A stretch of 8,734 nucleotides of DNA. It comes from Oscillospiraceae bacterium. GTDB lineage: Bacteria > Bacillota > Clostridia > Oscillospirales > Oscillospiraceae. Below are positions 1-7,971 of the stretch, one piece after another. Numbering within the stretch: the stretch's first letter is position 1; each line of letters begins with the position of its first letter. The notes below the pieces were generated by a model. That model saw only the letters and a list, made by a program, of their open reading frames with translations, made no database searches and was not told the DNA's origin. The DNA is taken from NCBI GenBank assembly GCA_017538775.1, contig JAFYIF010000284.1:1-8734 (forward strand), written 5' to 3'. Position numbers and translations under genes: made by a program.

Positions 1-231
1 CGAGGGCGGGGCGGGTTTGCCGGGGGCGCTGGCGTGGATTGGCCGGGGATGTCGGGGACGCCATCCCCTACGGGGGGTGCGGATTCGCCGGGGGTGGAGG
101 TGTGGATTCGGGTTTGCTGCGCGGAATGCCGGGGACGGCATTCCCTACCGGGGAATGGGTGCGAGGTCGCCGGGGGCGGGGTTGGTTTTTTGGCGGGTGC
201 TGCCGGGGATGTCGGGGACGCCATCCCCTAC
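1..231. repeat. Degenerate tandem array of palindromic repeats downstream of cysS
   Basis: This gene-free stretch holds about three units of roughly 80 bp. Each unit has a spacer containing GCCGGGGG (19-26, 87-94, 169-176) followed by a palindromic core ending in CCCTAC (at 71, 148 and 231). Cores 1 (42-71) and 3 (202-231) are identical over 30 bases and contain the inverted pair GGGGATG/CATCCCC. Core 2 (about 124-148) differs but keeps the palindrome: GGAATGCC and GGCATTCC form a perfect 8-bp stem around GGGGAC, so both arms changed together. It resembles the dispersed intergenic palindromes common in clostridial genomes. The array may continue past the left edge. No coding signal, T-tract terminator or transposase was seen. 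Function is unknown. Confidence 0.75.
124..148. repeat. Central palindrome with a compensated stem
   Basis: GGAATGCC (124-131) and GGCATTCC (138-145) are exact reverse complements separated by the six bases GGGGAC, followed by CTAC. Compared with the flanking copies (GGGGATG with CATCCCC), bases have changed on both arms while pairing is kept. This suggests selection or copying at the level of the hairpin rather than the primary sequence. It lies in the cysS downstream region, with no run of U on the minus strand to make it an intrinsic terminator. Confidence 0.6.
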
Positions 232-255
232 AGAGGCGGGGGCGGGTTGGTCGTT

Positions 256-1716
256 TCAGGACCGCCGCTTCCACTTCACGCCGCCGGGGATGTCCGTCAG
301 TTCGATGCCCTGGGCGGACAGTTCGTCGCGGATGCGGTCGGCTTCGGCGAAGTTTTTGGCTTTTTTCGCGTCGCGGCGGGCCAGCAGTTGGGCTGTGATG
401 GCTTCGTCGGCTTCTCCGTCCTCCGGGATGACCGCGAACTCTGCGCCCTTGGTCTGGGCTGCGGCTTTCTGCGCGGCTTCGCGTTTGGCCGCCGCCTTTT
501 CGATGAGCTTCAGGCCCAGCACCGTGTCGAATTCCGCGATGGCGGCCAGCTTGGTGCCGTCGTTCGTTTTGGCCTTGAACACGTCGTAGAGCACCGTCAC
601 CGCCTGGGCGGTGAGCAGGTCGTTGTCCATGGCGGCGCGGAACTTCTCCCGCAGGGCCGCCAGGGCCGTCTCGTCGGTCTCCCCCGCGCCGGGTTTCAGC
701 GCGGCCACCTTTGTCACCAGCTTGCCGTAGGCCCCCTGGGCGTTGTCCAGGTTAGGCCAGGTGAAGACCATGTTCTTCCGGTAGTGGCTCTGGAGGCAGA
801 ACAGGCGGTAGGCCAGGGGGTCATAGCCCTTTTCGTCCAGCACGGAGACCGTGACGAAGCCGCCCTCGGACTTGCTCATCTTGCCCTTTTCTCCGTTCAG
901 GTGGAGGACGTGCATCCAGTATTTGCACCATTTGTGGCCCAGATAGGCCTCGGACTGGGCAATTTCATTGGTGTGGTGGGGGAAAGCGTTGTCGATGCCG
1001 CCGCAGTGGATGTCCAGGTCCTCCCCCAGATACTTCATGCTGATGGCGGAGCACTCGATGTGCCAGCCGGGGTAGCCCACGCCCCAGGGGGAGTCCCACT
1101 TGAGGGCCTGGTCCTCGAACTTGCTCTTGGTGAACCACAGCACGAAGTCGTTCTTGTTGCGCTTGTTGGCGTCGGCCTCCACGCCCTCCCGGACGCCCAC
1201 GTCCAGGTCCTCGGCGTTGAAGTCGTTGAAGACGTAGTATTTCTCCAGGCGGCTGGTGTCGAAATAGACGTTGCCCCCGGCCAGATAGGCGTAGCCGGTG
1301 TCCAGCAGCTTTGTGATGATGCGGATGTAGTCCTCGATGCAGCCGGTGGCGGGCTGGACCACGTCCGGGCGCTTGATGTTCAGCTTCTCGCAGTCGGCGA
1401 AGAATGCGTCGGTGTAGTACTGGGCGATCTCCATCACCGTCTTGTGCTCCCGGCGGGCGCCCTTGAGCATCTTGTCCTCGCCCTCGTCGGCGTCGCTGGT
1501 CAGATGGCCCACGTCGGTGATGTTCATCACCCTTGTCACGGCGTAGCCCAGATAGCGCAGGTATTTCTCCAGCACGTCCTCCATGATGTAGCTGCGGAGG
1601 TTGCCGATGTGGGCAAAATGGTAGACCGTGGGGCCGCAGGTGTACATCTTCACCTGGCCGGGGTGGTTGGGGACAAAGTCCTCCCGGGTGCGTGTGGCGG
1701 AATTGTAAAGCTTCAT
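256..1716 (-). CDS. cysS: Cysteinyl-tRNA synthetase
   Basis: Class I aminoacyl-tRNA synthetase that charges tRNA-Cys with cysteine in the cytoplasm; 486 aa. The HIGH signature is present as HIGN (residues 36-39) and KMSKS is intact (279-283). The zinc site that discriminates cysteine is complete: Cys27, Cys222, His247 and Glu251, in the expected contexts (TCGPTVY, WHIECS, PHHTNE). The C-terminal tRNA-binding part ends in the usual block of the family ([21 protein letters not shown]). The frame stays open upstream to 1785, but the start at 1716 is chosen because AAGGAGG (1726-1732) sits 9 nt upstream and homologues begin with MKLYN. Its ATG overlaps the cysE stop as ATGA, so translation is probably coupled. 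Compared with the E. coli enzyme as remembered, about 14 extra residues lie before Cys222, around residues 147-185. Regulated by the T-box leader ahead of cysE. Confidence 0.97.
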   Translation of the reverse strand: MKLYNSATRTREDFVPNHPGQVKMYTCGPTVYHFAHIGNLRSYIMEDVLEKYLRYLGYAVTRVMNITDVGHLTSDADEGEDKMLKGARREHKTVMEIAQYYTDAFFADCEKLNIKRPDVVQPATGCIEDYIRIITKLLDTGYAYLAGGNVYFDTSRLEKYYVFNDFNAEDLDVGVREGVEADANKRNKNDFVLWFTKSKFEDQALKWDSPWGVGYPGWHIECSAISMKYLGEDLDIHCGGIDNAFPHHTNEIAQSEAYLGHKWCKYWMHVLHLNGEKGKMSKSEGGFVTVSVLDEKGYDPLAYRLFCLQSHYRKNMVFTWPNLDNAQGAYGKLVTKVAALKPGAGETDETALAALREKFRAAMDNDLLTAQAVTVLYDVFKAKTNDGTKLAAIAEFDTVLGLKLIEKAAAKREAAQKAAAQTKGAEFAVIPEDGEADEAITAQLLARRDAKKAKNFAEADRIRDELSAQGIELTDIPGGVKWKRRS

Positions 1717-2375
1717 CCTCTTCGTCCTCCTTCTTCGTCTCTCTTTTGTTCGATGCAGCTGCGCAGCGCCTCCACCTGGGCGCACAGGGCGGCCAGCTCG
1801 GCGGCCACCGGGTCGCTGACGCTGACCTGGTCCACCTCGGCGGCGTAGTTCTCCGGCGTGGCGGGGCCGCGCACGATGCGTGCCGGGATGCCCACGGCGG
1901 TGGAGTCCGGTGGCACGGCGCTGAGCACCACGCTGTTGGCGGCGATGCGGCAGTTGTCCCCCACGGTGAAGGGGCCAAGCACCTTGGCGCCGGTGCCGAT
2001 CAGCACGTTGTTGCCGATGGTGGGGTGGCGCTTGCCGCTCTCCTTGCCGGTGCCCCCCAGGGTCACGCCGTGGTAGATCAGGCAGTCGTCCCCCACCTCC
2101 GCCGTCTCGCCGATGACCACGCCCATGCCGTGGTCGATGACCAGCCGCCGCCCGATCTTCGCGCCGGGGTGGATCTCGATGCCCGTGCGACGGCGGGAGC
2201 GCTGGCTGATCCAGCGGGCCAGCAGAAACCAGCCCCGCGCATAGCAGCGGTGGGCCAGCCGCCAGCTCCGCACGGCCCGGACGCCGGGGTAGAGAAGCAA
2301 AATCTCCAGCGCGCTCCGGGCGGCGGGGTCCCGGGCCTTGTATGCCGCCACCGTCTCCCTCAGGGTTTCAAACAT
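1713..2375 (-). CDS. cysE: Serine O-acetyltransferase
   Basis: Transfers acetyl from acetyl-CoA to L-serine to give O-acetylserine, the carbon skeleton for cysteine; 220 aa, cytoplasmic. The short N-terminal helical region (1-63) is followed by a left-handed beta-helix of hexapeptide repeats (about 66-170). Signatures seen include [10 protein letters not shown] (66-75), [12 protein letters not shown] with the probable catalytic His82, [10 protein letters not shown] (101-110) and the terminal [10 protein letters not shown]. Glu67 stands where the E. coli enzyme has the catalytic-pair Asp143, a usual Firmicute form. The N-terminus is shorter than in E. coli, again typical of Gram-positive forms. 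Start: ATG 2375 is preferred, with GGAAGG 10 nt upstream; an in-frame ATG at 2393 would overlap that site and sit against the terminator U-tract. The last codons contain the cysS ribosome binding site, and the stop overlaps the cysS ATG. Expression is probably controlled by the upstream T-box. Confidence 0.95.
   Translation of the reverse strand: MFETLRETVAAYKARDPAARSALEILLLYPGVRAVRSWRLAHRCYARGWFLLARWISQRSRRRTGIEIHPGAKIGRRLVIDHGMGVVIGETAEVGDDCLIYHGVTLGGTGKESGKRHPTIGNNVLIGTGAKVLGPFTVGDNCRIAANSVVLSAVPPDSTAVGIPARIVRGPATPENYAAEVDQVSVSDPVAAELAALCAQVEALRSCIEQKRDEEGGRRG
1726..1732 (-). promoter_or_regulatory. Ribosome binding site of cysS
   Basis: Reads AAGGAGG on the minus strand, 9 nt before the ATG at 1716, and lies inside the last codons of cysE. 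It decides the cysS start over the longer open frame reaching 1785. Confidence 0.85.
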
Positions 2376-2383
2376 TTGCTTCG

Positions 2384-2391
2384 TTCCTTCC
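2384..2391 (-). promoter_or_regulatory. Ribosome binding site of cysE
   Basis: GGAAGGAA on the minus strand lies 8-10 nt before the ATG at 2375 and immediately after the T-box terminator. It supports the start at 2375 rather than the in-frame ATG at 2393, whose own upstream bases are the U-tract. Confidence 0.7.
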
Positions 2392-2394
2392 ATG

Positions 2395-2435
2395 AAAAAG
2401 CCTCCCACGCCCGGCCTTCGCCGTCCGTGAGAGGC
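2395..2435 (-). terminator. T-box-controlled intrinsic terminator
   Basis: On the minus strand GCCTCTCACG (2435-2426) pairs with CGTGGGAGGC (2409-2400), giving a 10-bp stem with one G-U pair. TTTTT (2399-2395) follows directly. The 5' arm shares bases with the 3' arm of the antiterminator (CGCCTCT, 2436-2430), so the two folds exclude each other, as expected for transcription attenuation of cysE-cysS. Confidence 0.9.
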
Positions 2436-2452
2436 GTCTTGCTCTGCAAAAA

Positions 2453-2466
2453 CGCGGTTCCACTCT
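2453..2466 (-). promoter_or_regulatory. T-box sequence (antiterminator bulge)
   Basis: AGAGTGGAACCGCG closely matches the family consensus AGGGTGGNACCGCG. The variable base N is A, which pairs with a tRNA discriminator U as found in tRNA-Cys. It lies 17 nt upstream of the terminator stem. Confidence 0.93.
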
Positions 2467-2640
2467 CGTTTCTTCCTCCATTGCGCCTTAACGCGGCGCG
2501 CACGCGGGGCATTGCCTCCCCGACGGCTCCGGGGCGCGTCTCCCCTCCCCCACGCGCCGACGCCGCTTGCAGCCTGTGGCGGCGTCTCTCTGCTGCGGTG
2601 GATGTGGGAGGGTTTTTCCCCTTCACAGCCTTGGTTCAGT

Positions 2641-2669
2641 ATATTAACACGCTCCGGCTTTGGTGTCAA
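2641..2669 (-). promoter_or_regulatory. Housekeeping sigma-factor promoter for cysE-cysS
   Basis: On the minus strand a perfect -35 box TTGACA (2669-2664) is followed by a 17-nt spacer and a -10 box TAATAT (2646-2641), one base off consensus. Transcription should start at about 2637-2634, just ahead of the T-box Stem I region. The TGA inside the -35 box is the pgsA stop codon (2668-2666), so the promoter overlaps the end of the upstream gene. Confidence 0.9.
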
Positions 2670-3187
2670 GCGCCGCGGAACAGCTCCCGGTTCTTCCAGA
2701 AGTACTCCGCGCCGGAGGCCACGGTGGTCAGCAAGATCAGCGCCTGGGCCGTGAGATCCAGCCAGTCCCAGTGGAATGGGATCATGAAACCGAGGCAGAT
2801 CATGGTCACCAGAGTCTTGACCTTGCCGCTCCAGGCGGCGGCGATGACCTGGCCCCGCTCCACGGCCAGCAGCCGCAGGCCGCTGACGCCAAACTCCCGC
2901 AGCAGCACCACGGCCAGGACCCAGCCCGCCATCTGCCCCCGCTGGACGAAGACGCACATGACGGAGAGCACCAGCATCTTGTCGGCCAGGGGGTCCATGA
3001 ACTTGCCGAAGTTGCTGACCTGGTTGTAGCGCCGCGCCACATAGCCGTCCAGCGTGTCGGTGACGCAGGCGACGATGTAGACGCCCACCGCCGTCCAGAG
3101 GGCCCAGGTCCGGCCCAGAGACAGCAGCAGCAATAGCACCGGCACCGTGCCGATGCGCACTAAGGTCAGTTTGTTGGCCGTGTTCAT
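2666..3187 (-). CDS. pgsA: CDP-diacylglycerol--glycerol-3-phosphate 3-phosphatidyltransferase
   Basis: Makes phosphatidylglycerol phosphate from CDP-diacylglycerol and glycerol 3-phosphate, the committed step to phosphatidylglycerol and cardiolipin, in the cytoplasmic membrane. At 173 aa it is of normal length. The CDP-alcohol phosphotransferase signature is complete at residues 44-69: Asp44, Asp47-Gly48, Ala51-Arg52, Gly61, Asp65 and Asp69, with the metal-binding aspartates all present. Hydrophobic segments at about 14-24, 28-42, 85-96 and 124-135, plus weaker ones, fit a multi-span protein. The ATG overlaps the rimO stop as ATGA and has GGAGG close upstream. The rimO-pgsA pairing is common in Firmicutes. 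Family members for other head groups share the signature, but the overall sequence (NKLTLVRI start, [12 protein letters not shown]) is typical of PgsA. Confidence 0.95.
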   Translation of the reverse strand: MNTANKLTLVRIGTVPVLLLLLSLGRTWALWTAVGVYIVACVTDTLDGYVARRYNQVSNFGKFMDPLADKMLVLSVMCVFVQRGQMAGWVLAVVLLREFGVSGLRLLAVERGQVIAAAWSGKVKTLVTMICLGFMIPFHWDWLDLTAQALILLTTVASGAEYFWKNRELFRGA

Positions 3188-4506
3188 GCCTCCACCTCCG
3201 TTCCCAGCAGCTCCCCGTCCATCAGGCCGGTGATGCGCACCGTGCAGAATTCGCCGGGGGCGCAGTCGCCTTCAAAGTACACCGTGCCGTCCACGTCCGG
3301 GGAATCGGCGTAGCTGCGGCCCGTGCGGTAGCCCCCCTCCGTGCCGGTACACAGCACCGTGAGGCGTTTGCCGATCTGGGCGCTGTAGTAGTCCTCCATG
3401 ATCCCTTCCTGGATCTCCATCACCAGCTCCGCCCGGCGGCGGGCCAGGTCCTCGTCCACCCGGTCCGGCAGCCGCTCCGCCGGGGTGCCCTCCTCCGGGG
3501 AATAGGGGAAGACCCCCGCCCGCTCGATGCGGGCCTCCCGGAGAAAGGCGCAGAGGGCCTCGAACTGGGCCTCCGTCTCCCCGGGGAAGCCGGTGATGAG
3601 GCTGGTGCGCAAAACCAGGCCGGGGATGCGTGCGCGCAGGGTTTGCAGCAATTGGCGGATCTCCGCGCCGGTGCCCCGGCGGTTCATCCGTCGCAGGATC
3701 GTGTCGTCGATGTGCTGGATCGGGATGTCCAGGTATTTGACGATTTTTTCATTCCCGGCGATCTCGTCGATCAGTTCTTCGGTGAAGGCATCCGGGTACA
3801 GGTAGTGCAGCCGCAGCCAGCGGACGCCCTCGATCTCGCTGAGGCGGCGACAGAGTTCCGCCAGCTTCGGCGCGCCGTAGAGATCCGTGCCGTAGCGGGT
3901 GATGTCCTGGGCGATGACCAGCAGCTCCTTGACCCCGGCCTGGGCCAGCGCCCGGGCCTCCGCCAGGATGTTCTCCATCGGGCGGCTGCGGTAGCGGCCC
4001 CGGATGGCGGGGATGGCGCAGAAGGAGCAGCAGTTGGAACAGCCCTCCGCGATCTTCAGATAGGCCCAGCCCGGCCCGGTGGTGAGATAGCGGCCCAGCT
4101 CGTCCACCGGGGCGTTCTTGTCCCCGAAGCGCTCCGAAGCGCCCCGGGCGAAGGTCTCCTCCACCACGGCGACGATGTCGGCAAAGCTGCCCACGCCCAC
4201 CATGGCGTCCACCTCCGGCAGCTCCGCCCGGATCTCAGCCCGGTAGCGCTCCGGCAGACAGCCGGTGACGATGATCTTCCGCAGCCTGCCCGCCTCCCGG
4301 AGCTGGGCCATTTCCAAAATCGTGTCGATGGCCTCGCTCTTGGCCTCGTCGATGAAGCCGCAGGTGTTGATGATGACGCCGTCCGCCTCGGCGGGGTCGG
4401 AGACCAGCGGATAGCCCGCGTCGTCCAGCAGGCACAGCATCTGCTCGCTGTTCACCAGATTTTTCGCACAGCCCAGAGAGATCAGGGCCAGTTTTTCTTT
4501 TGCCAT
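3184..4506 (-). CDS. rimO: Ribosomal protein S12 methylthiotransferase
   Basis: Radical-SAM enzyme that adds a methylthio group to the conserved aspartate of ribosomal protein S12; 440 aa, the usual size. The N-terminal methylthiotransferase domain carries the three cysteines for the auxiliary iron-sulfur cluster, Cys13 (LGCAKN), Cys49 (NTCGF) and Cys83 (TGCLPERY). The radical-SAM CxxxCxxC motif is Cys156, Cys160 and Cys163 ([10 protein letters not shown]). The C-terminal part (about 375-440) is the TRAM RNA/protein-binding domain. The LGCAKN and [12 protein letters not shown] forms favour RimO over the tRNA enzyme MiaB. ATG at 4506 is supported by GAGG 7 nt upstream. It follows dpnI by 19 nt and overlaps pgsA by 4 nt, so it is co-transcribed with both. 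Confidence 0.96.
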   Translation of the reverse strand: MAKEKLALISLGCAKNLVNSEQMLCLLDDAGYPLVSDPAEADGVIINTCGFIDEAKSEAIDTILEMAQLREAGRLRKIIVTGCLPERYRAEIRAELPEVDAMVGVGSFADIVAVVEETFARGASERFGDKNAPVDELGRYLTTGPGWAYLKIAEGCSNCCSFCAIPAIRGRYRSRPMENILAEARALAQAGVKELLVIAQDITRYGTDLYGAPKLAELCRRLSEIEGVRWLRLHYLYPDAFTEELIDEIAGNEKIVKYLDIPIQHIDDTILRRMNRRGTGAEIRQLLQTLRARIPGLVLRTSLITGFPGETEAQFEALCAFLREARIERAGVFPYSPEEGTPAERLPDRVDEDLARRRAELVMEIQEGIMEDYYSAQIGKRLTVLCTGTEGGYRTGRSYADSPDVDGTVYFEGDCAPGEFCTVRITGLMDGELLGTEVEA

Positions 4507-4525
4507 ATCATAACCTCAAAACATT

Positions 4526-5296
4526 TCAGAACAGCTTTTGATACCGTCCCCGACCAAGAAACCGTATGTATCCCCTGTCTCTCAAGAATTGCAGCTGTTG
4601 CCGGATTTTCGGACATACATTGTTGTTTTCCGGATGTCGAGCCTGGAGCTCAGATTCAAAAGCATAAACCTGTTCGAGCGAAAATTCGCTGGTCGGGATT
4701 TGATTGACACAATTCAGCACATCAAGAAGCCAGCCTCTGGCATCCATGTTATTTGTTTGCAATGAGATTGCTCGTTCAAAATTTGACAACACGATCTCCT
4801 TTTCAATGGCTAGCCCATTCTGGATGAAACAGATTCTCCCCTGCGGAGGAATTGCACCGATCATAATATTACATCCAATCCACCCTGCTCGGCGCGCATT
4901 CAGAGACAATGCTTTTCTTTTTTCGACAATCGCCGGTGTAAAAAAGAAATTCGGAATAACCCAGAAATTGCTGACGCTGAGCGTCGAAGCGTCGTAGTTG
5001 AGAAGAAAAAAATCCGGGTTATGATTGCTCGTAATCCGCGCAACAAAGGTATCATAGGCACCATCCGGGATTTTGTCCCGAACGGCTCCTTTCTGGCTTT
5101 TCAATTCATATTCGCTATGGCACTTCGGACAGTAGAAATCAGCGACTGCCCGATTGTTCGGGAAACGGGCTAAAGCGGGATTTCCGCATCTTGGACAATA
5201 GACGTTTTCTCCCGTCCAGGTTTCGGATAATACTCGTATTTTTTGCGCCTGACTTTTATAATCTGCGGCAATCGTTTCATCGAACTGTAATGTCAT
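4526..5296 (-). CDS. dpnI: DpnI-family methyl-directed restriction endonuclease
   Basis: Predicted type IIM endonuclease cutting adenine-methylated GATC, so acting on Dam-type methylated foreign DNA. The 256-aa protein matches remembered DpnI (254 aa) along its whole length. Catalytic residues of the PD-(D/E)XK fold are Asp53, Glu64 and Lys66 (VADFYC...YELKS), the same numbers as in DpnI. A zinc site is formed by Cys34, Cys37, Cys56 and Cys59. The block RRAGWIGCN (135-143) is shared, with Trp139 matching DpnI Trp138. The C-terminal 75 residues fit the methyl-sensing winged-helix domain (KIRQQLQFLRD...GRGRYQKL). The ATG overlaps the recX stop as ATGA, with AGGA just upstream. GC is far lower than in its neighbours (28/60 and 25/60 in two lines counted, against 47/60 in a recA line), which points to horizontal acquisition. 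No methyltransferase or dpnD-like gene adjoins it. Activity and specificity are inferred from homology. Confidence 0.95.
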   Translation of the reverse strand: MTLQFDETIAADYKSQAQKIRVLSETWTGENVYCPRCGNPALARFPNNRAVADFYCPKCHSEYELKSQKGAVRDKIPDGAYDTFVARITSNHNPDFFLLNYDASTLSVSNFWVIPNFFFTPAIVEKRKALSLNARRAGWIGCNIMIGAIPPQGRICFIQNGLAIEKEIVLSNFERAISLQTNNMDARGWLLDVLNCVNQIPTSEFSLEQVYAFESELQARHPENNNVCPKIRQQLQFLRDRGYIRFLGRGRYQKLF

Positions 5297-5931
5297 GTCT
5301 CTTCCTGCTCTCTCCAGCGATCCAAAGCGGTCCGGATCTCCTCCCAGCCGTAGCCCCGGCGCAGCAGGGCGTCGGTGGCGCGTTTCAGGGCTTTGCGGTC
5401 CCCGGGGTCTGCGCCGCGCAGACGGCTTTGGAGCTGGCGGTCAAGGCTGTCGCCCGGCTCCGGGAGTTCCGCCAGGGCCGCTTCCCAGAGGGCTTTTGGC
5501 ACCTGGCGGCGGTAGAGTTCCTGCTCCACCCGCCGCCGCCCGTAGCCGCGGGCTGCGTAGTGGCGGACCAGCAGGGCGGCGTAATCTTCATCGCTCAGCA
5601 GATGCAGCCCGACCAGCCAGGCCACGGCTGCGGCGGCGTTTTGCTCCGTCTCGCCCTTTTCCGTCAGGCGCTGGTAGAGTTCCCCCTCGCTCATGGCCCG
5701 TTGGCCGATGATGCGCAGGGCCCGCTCCTTCGTGCGCTGCAAGGCCGCAGCCTCCCGCAGACCCGCAAGCTCCTCCGGGGCCAGCTCCCGCCCCGCGAAG
5801 AGGGAGAAATCCGCGATCTGGTTCAGGCCCACGCGCAGACTTGTCCCGTCGGACAGGCCCAGCTCGAAACGCTCCGGGGCCAGCTGGCGCAGCTCCGTGA
5901 CGCGCAGGGTCCCCTGTGCCTCAGCCGTCAA
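5293..5931 (-). CDS. recX: Regulatory protein RecX
   Basis: RecX binds RecA filaments and modulates, usually inhibits, strand exchange and coprotease activity; 212 aa, within the Firmicute range. The N-terminal segment [21 protein letters not shown] resembles the beta-rich start of Gram-positive RecX. The rest is a chain of three-helix repeats, with typical sequences [15 protein letters not shown] (79-93), [29 protein letters not shown] and a third repeat near the C-terminus ([11 protein letters not shown]). The start is uncertain. The frame's first start is TTG at 5931, inside the last codons of recA, with no clear Shine-Dalgarno. A CTG nine codons in (5907) is the next candidate with similar homology support. 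The gene overlaps recA by 11 nt and dpnI by 4 nt. A TTG start within recA would keep RecX low relative to RecA. Confidence 0.92.
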   Translation of the reverse strand: MTAEAQGTLRVTELRQLAPERFELGLSDGTSLRVGLNQIADFSLFAGRELAPEELAGLREAAALQRTKERALRIIGQRAMSEGELYQRLTEKGETEQNAAAAVAWLVGLHLLSDEDYAALLVRHYAARGYGRRRVEQELYRRQVPKALWEAALAELPEPGDSLDRQLQSRLRGADPGDRKALKRATDALLRRGYGWEEIRTALDRWREQEET

Positions 5932-7018
5932 AGTCGTCGGCGGAGATGTCCACGGCTCTCCCGGCGGCCTGGGCGGCCTTGAGGGCCTGCGGAGTCATCA
6001 GTTTGAAATAGTTGGCGCGGATCTGCGCTTCGATCTCGTCGGCGACGGCGGGGTTTTTCAGCAGATAGTTCCGCACGGCGTCCCGGCCCTGGAGCCGCTC
6101 CCCCGCCACGGTGAACCAGGCGCCGGACTTCTCGATCAGCTCCAGCGTCACGCCCAGGTCGATGATCTCCCCCACCTTGCTGATGCCCTCGCCATAGATG
6201 ATGTCGAACTCCGCCTCTTTGAAGGGGGGTGCCACCTTGTTCTTGACGATCTTGGCTCGGGTGCGGTTGCCCACCATCTCCCCGCCGGATTTCAGAGTCT
6301 CGATCCGGCGCACGTCGATGCGGACGGAGGAGAAGTATTTCAGGGCGCGGCCGCCGGGGGTGGTCTCCGGGTTGCCGTAGACCACGCCGATCTTCTCCCG
6401 AAGCTGGTTGATGAAGACCACGATGCAGTTGGTTTTGGAGATCGTGCCCGCAAGCTTGCGCAGGGCCTGGCTCATCAGCCGGGCCACCACGCCCACGCTG
6501 CTCTCGCCCATCTCGCCCTCCAGCTCGCTGCGGGGCACCAGGGCGGCCACGGAGTCCACCACCACCACGTCCACCGCGCCGGAGCGCACCAGGGCCTCGG
6601 TGATGTCCAGGGCCTGTTCGCCGGTGTCCGGCTGGCTGATCAGCAGCTCGTCGATGTTGACGCCCAGGGCCCGGGCGTAGGCCGGTTCCAGCGCGTGCTC
6701 CACGTCGATGAAGGCCACCTCGCCCCCCAGCTTCTGGGCGGAGGCCAGGATGTGCAGGGCCAGGGTGGTCTTGCCGGAGGACTCCGGGCCGTAGATCTCA
6801 ATGATGCGGCCCTTGGGCACGCCGCCCACGCCCAGCGCCAGATCCAGGGACAGGGAACCGGTGGGCACCGCCTCCACGTTCACGGGGATGTCCTCCCCCA
6901 GCCGCATGATCGCGCCCTTGCCGTAGTTCTTTTCGATCTGGGCCAGCACGGTCTCCAGCGCTTTTTTCTTGTCAGCCGCCGGACCGGGGGACGCCAGGTC
7001 TTTTTTCTTTTCCGCCAT
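5921..7018 (-). CDS. recA: Recombinase RecA
   Basis: ATP-dependent DNA strand-exchange protein and coprotease for LexA; 365 aa, full length. Walker A is GPESSGKTT (77-85), Walker B ends at Asp155 (VVVVDS), and the catalytic Glu107 is in FIDVEHAL. The L2 and adjacent block [20 protein letters not shown] (204-223) is intact. The L1 loop reads [10 protein letters not shown], slightly different from the common GDSHVGLQAR form. The C-terminus is acidic (SADDFDG). ATG at 7018 is supported by GAGGAG 8 nt upstream. The gap to prmC is only 31 nt, and neither a convincing promoter nor a LexA box of the Gram-positive type (GAACATATGTTC) was seen there. Transcription may therefore come from upstream, or from an element inside prmC that was not recognised. 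Confidence 0.98.
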   Translation of the reverse strand: MAEKKKDLASPGPAADKKKALETVLAQIEKNYGKGAIMRLGEDIPVNVEAVPTGSLSLDLALGVGGVPKGRIIEIYGPESSGKTTLALHILASAQKLGGEVAFIDVEHALEPAYARALGVNIDELLISQPDTGEQALDITEALVRSGAVDVVVVDSVAALVPRSELEGEMGESSVGVVARLMSQALRKLAGTISKTNCIVVFINQLREKIGVVYGNPETTPGGRALKYFSSVRIDVRRIETLKSGGEMVGNRTRAKIVKNKVAPPFKEAEFDIIYGEGISKVGEIIDLGVTLELIEKSGAWFTVAGERLQGRDAVRNYLLKNPAVADEIEAQIRANYFKLMTPQALKAAQAAGRAVDISADDFDG

Positions 7019-7049
7019 GTTTCGCTCTCCTCGTTTTATGAAGTATGTT

Positions 7050-7913
7050 TTATTCCGTTTTTCTGCCGCAGACCACCCGCTCGTAGCCCGCGCTGTCCCG
7101 GGCCGTGCTGAGGGACAGCAGGCCCGCCCGGCGCATCAGGGCCAGCACCGGCCCGGCCTGGTCCTCCCCCACCTCGAACAGCAGCCAGCCGCCCTGCCGG
7201 AGCAGGGGCAGGTGGTGCTGCAGGATGCAGCGGTAAAAGCGCAGGCCGTCCGCCCCGCCGTCCAGGGCCTCCCGGGGCTCATAGCCCCGCACGGACCAGT
7301 CCAGCTCCGCCAGCTCTGCGCTGCGGACATAGGGGGGATTGCTGACGATCATGCTGAAGCTGCCCAGGGCCGGGTCCGGCGGCTTTGTCATGTCCAGCAG
7401 CAGGCAGTCCACCCGCCCGGACAGGCCCAGGCGCTCGGCGTTCTCCCGGGCGACGGCCAGGGCCGCCGGGGACTTGTCCGCCAAAAGCACACGGACGGCG
7501 GGCAGGAAGTGGGCCAGCGCCAGGCCGATGCAGCCGGTGCCGGTGCCCAGGTCCAGCACCCGCTGCACCGCCCCGGGGGCGCGCAGCAGCGGCAGGGCCC
7601 GCTCCACCAGCACCTCCGTGTCGCTCCTGGGCACCAGCGTGTCCCGGGTCACCCGCAGCTCCAGGCCGCAGAACTCCCAGCGTCCGGTGAGGTAGGCCGC
7701 CGGTTCGCCAGCCGCCCGGCGGCGGCACAGCGCCTCTAGCTTTTGCTCGATGGCCGTGGAGGCGTAGAGCTGCAGGTCCCGCAGCAGTTCCTCCTGCCGC
7801 TTGCCGGCGGCCAGGCCCAGCAGCAGCCGGGCCTCCAGCGCGTAGGCTTCGATCCCGGCCTCCCGCAGGGTCTGGCGCGACGCGATATACAGTTCGTTAT
7901 ATGTCTTTGGCAT
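7050..7913 (-). CDS. prmC: Peptide chain release factor N5-glutamine methyltransferase
   Basis: Methylates the glutamine of the GGQ motif in release factors RF1 and RF2 using S-adenosylmethionine, which aids translation termination; 287 aa, normal length. The N-terminal helical domain (1-75) binds the release factor and contains the usual EARLLL and [11 protein letters not shown] blocks. The next conserved stretch is EFCGLELRV...[12 protein letters not shown] (80-104). SAM motif I is [10 protein letters not shown] (121-130), and the catalytic NPPY lies at 192-195. The C-terminal beta strands close the Rossmann-like fold. ATG at 7913 has GGAGGAG about 8 nt upstream. It follows the DUF1385 gene by 58 nt; that pairing is common in Firmicutes, where prfA often lies nearby. 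prfA is not within this window. Confidence 0.96.
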   Translation of the reverse strand: MPKTYNELYIASRQTLREAGIEAYALEARLLLGLAAGKRQEELLRDLQLYASTAIEQKLEALCRRRAAGEPAAYLTGRWEFCGLELRVTRDTLVPRSDTEVLVERALPLLRAPGAVQRVLDLGTGTGCIGLALAHFLPAVRVLLADKSPAALAVARENAERLGLSGRVDCLLLDMTKPPDPALGSFSMIVSNPPYVRSAELAELDWSVRGYEPREALDGGADGLRFYRCILQHHLPLLRQGGWLLFEVGEDQAGPVLALMRRAGLLSLSTARDSAGYERVVCGRKTE

Positions 7914-7971
7914 GGTCGGCTCCTCCGGTCCGCACGGGGCGGAGAAGTGGGTGTATTCTCTCTGGTCCGCC

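Larger units (their letters stand above)
2395..2637 (-). ncRNA. T-box riboswitch leader, probably tRNA-Cys sensing
   Basis: This roughly 240-nt untranslated leader precedes cysE-cysS. The T-box itself is AGAGTGGAACCGCG (2466-2453). AGAG pairs with CTCT (2433-2430) and GCG with CGC (2436-2434), forming the two antiterminator helices around the bulge UGGAACC. The bulge bases UGGA (2462-2459) complement a UCCA acceptor end, matching the U73 discriminator of bacterial tRNA-Cys. A likely apical Stem I domain is AGAGAG (2591-2586) next to an 8-bp hairpin (2586-2579 with 2566-2559) whose loop contains GGCTGCAA, similar to the conserved Stem I terminal loop. A possible Stem III is GCGCC/GGCGC (2499-2495 with 2487-2483). 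The specifier loop could not be assigned: TGC occurs at 2571-2569 and 2511-2509, neither in a clear specifier context. The cysteine assignment rests on the genes and the discriminator match. Confidence 0.88.
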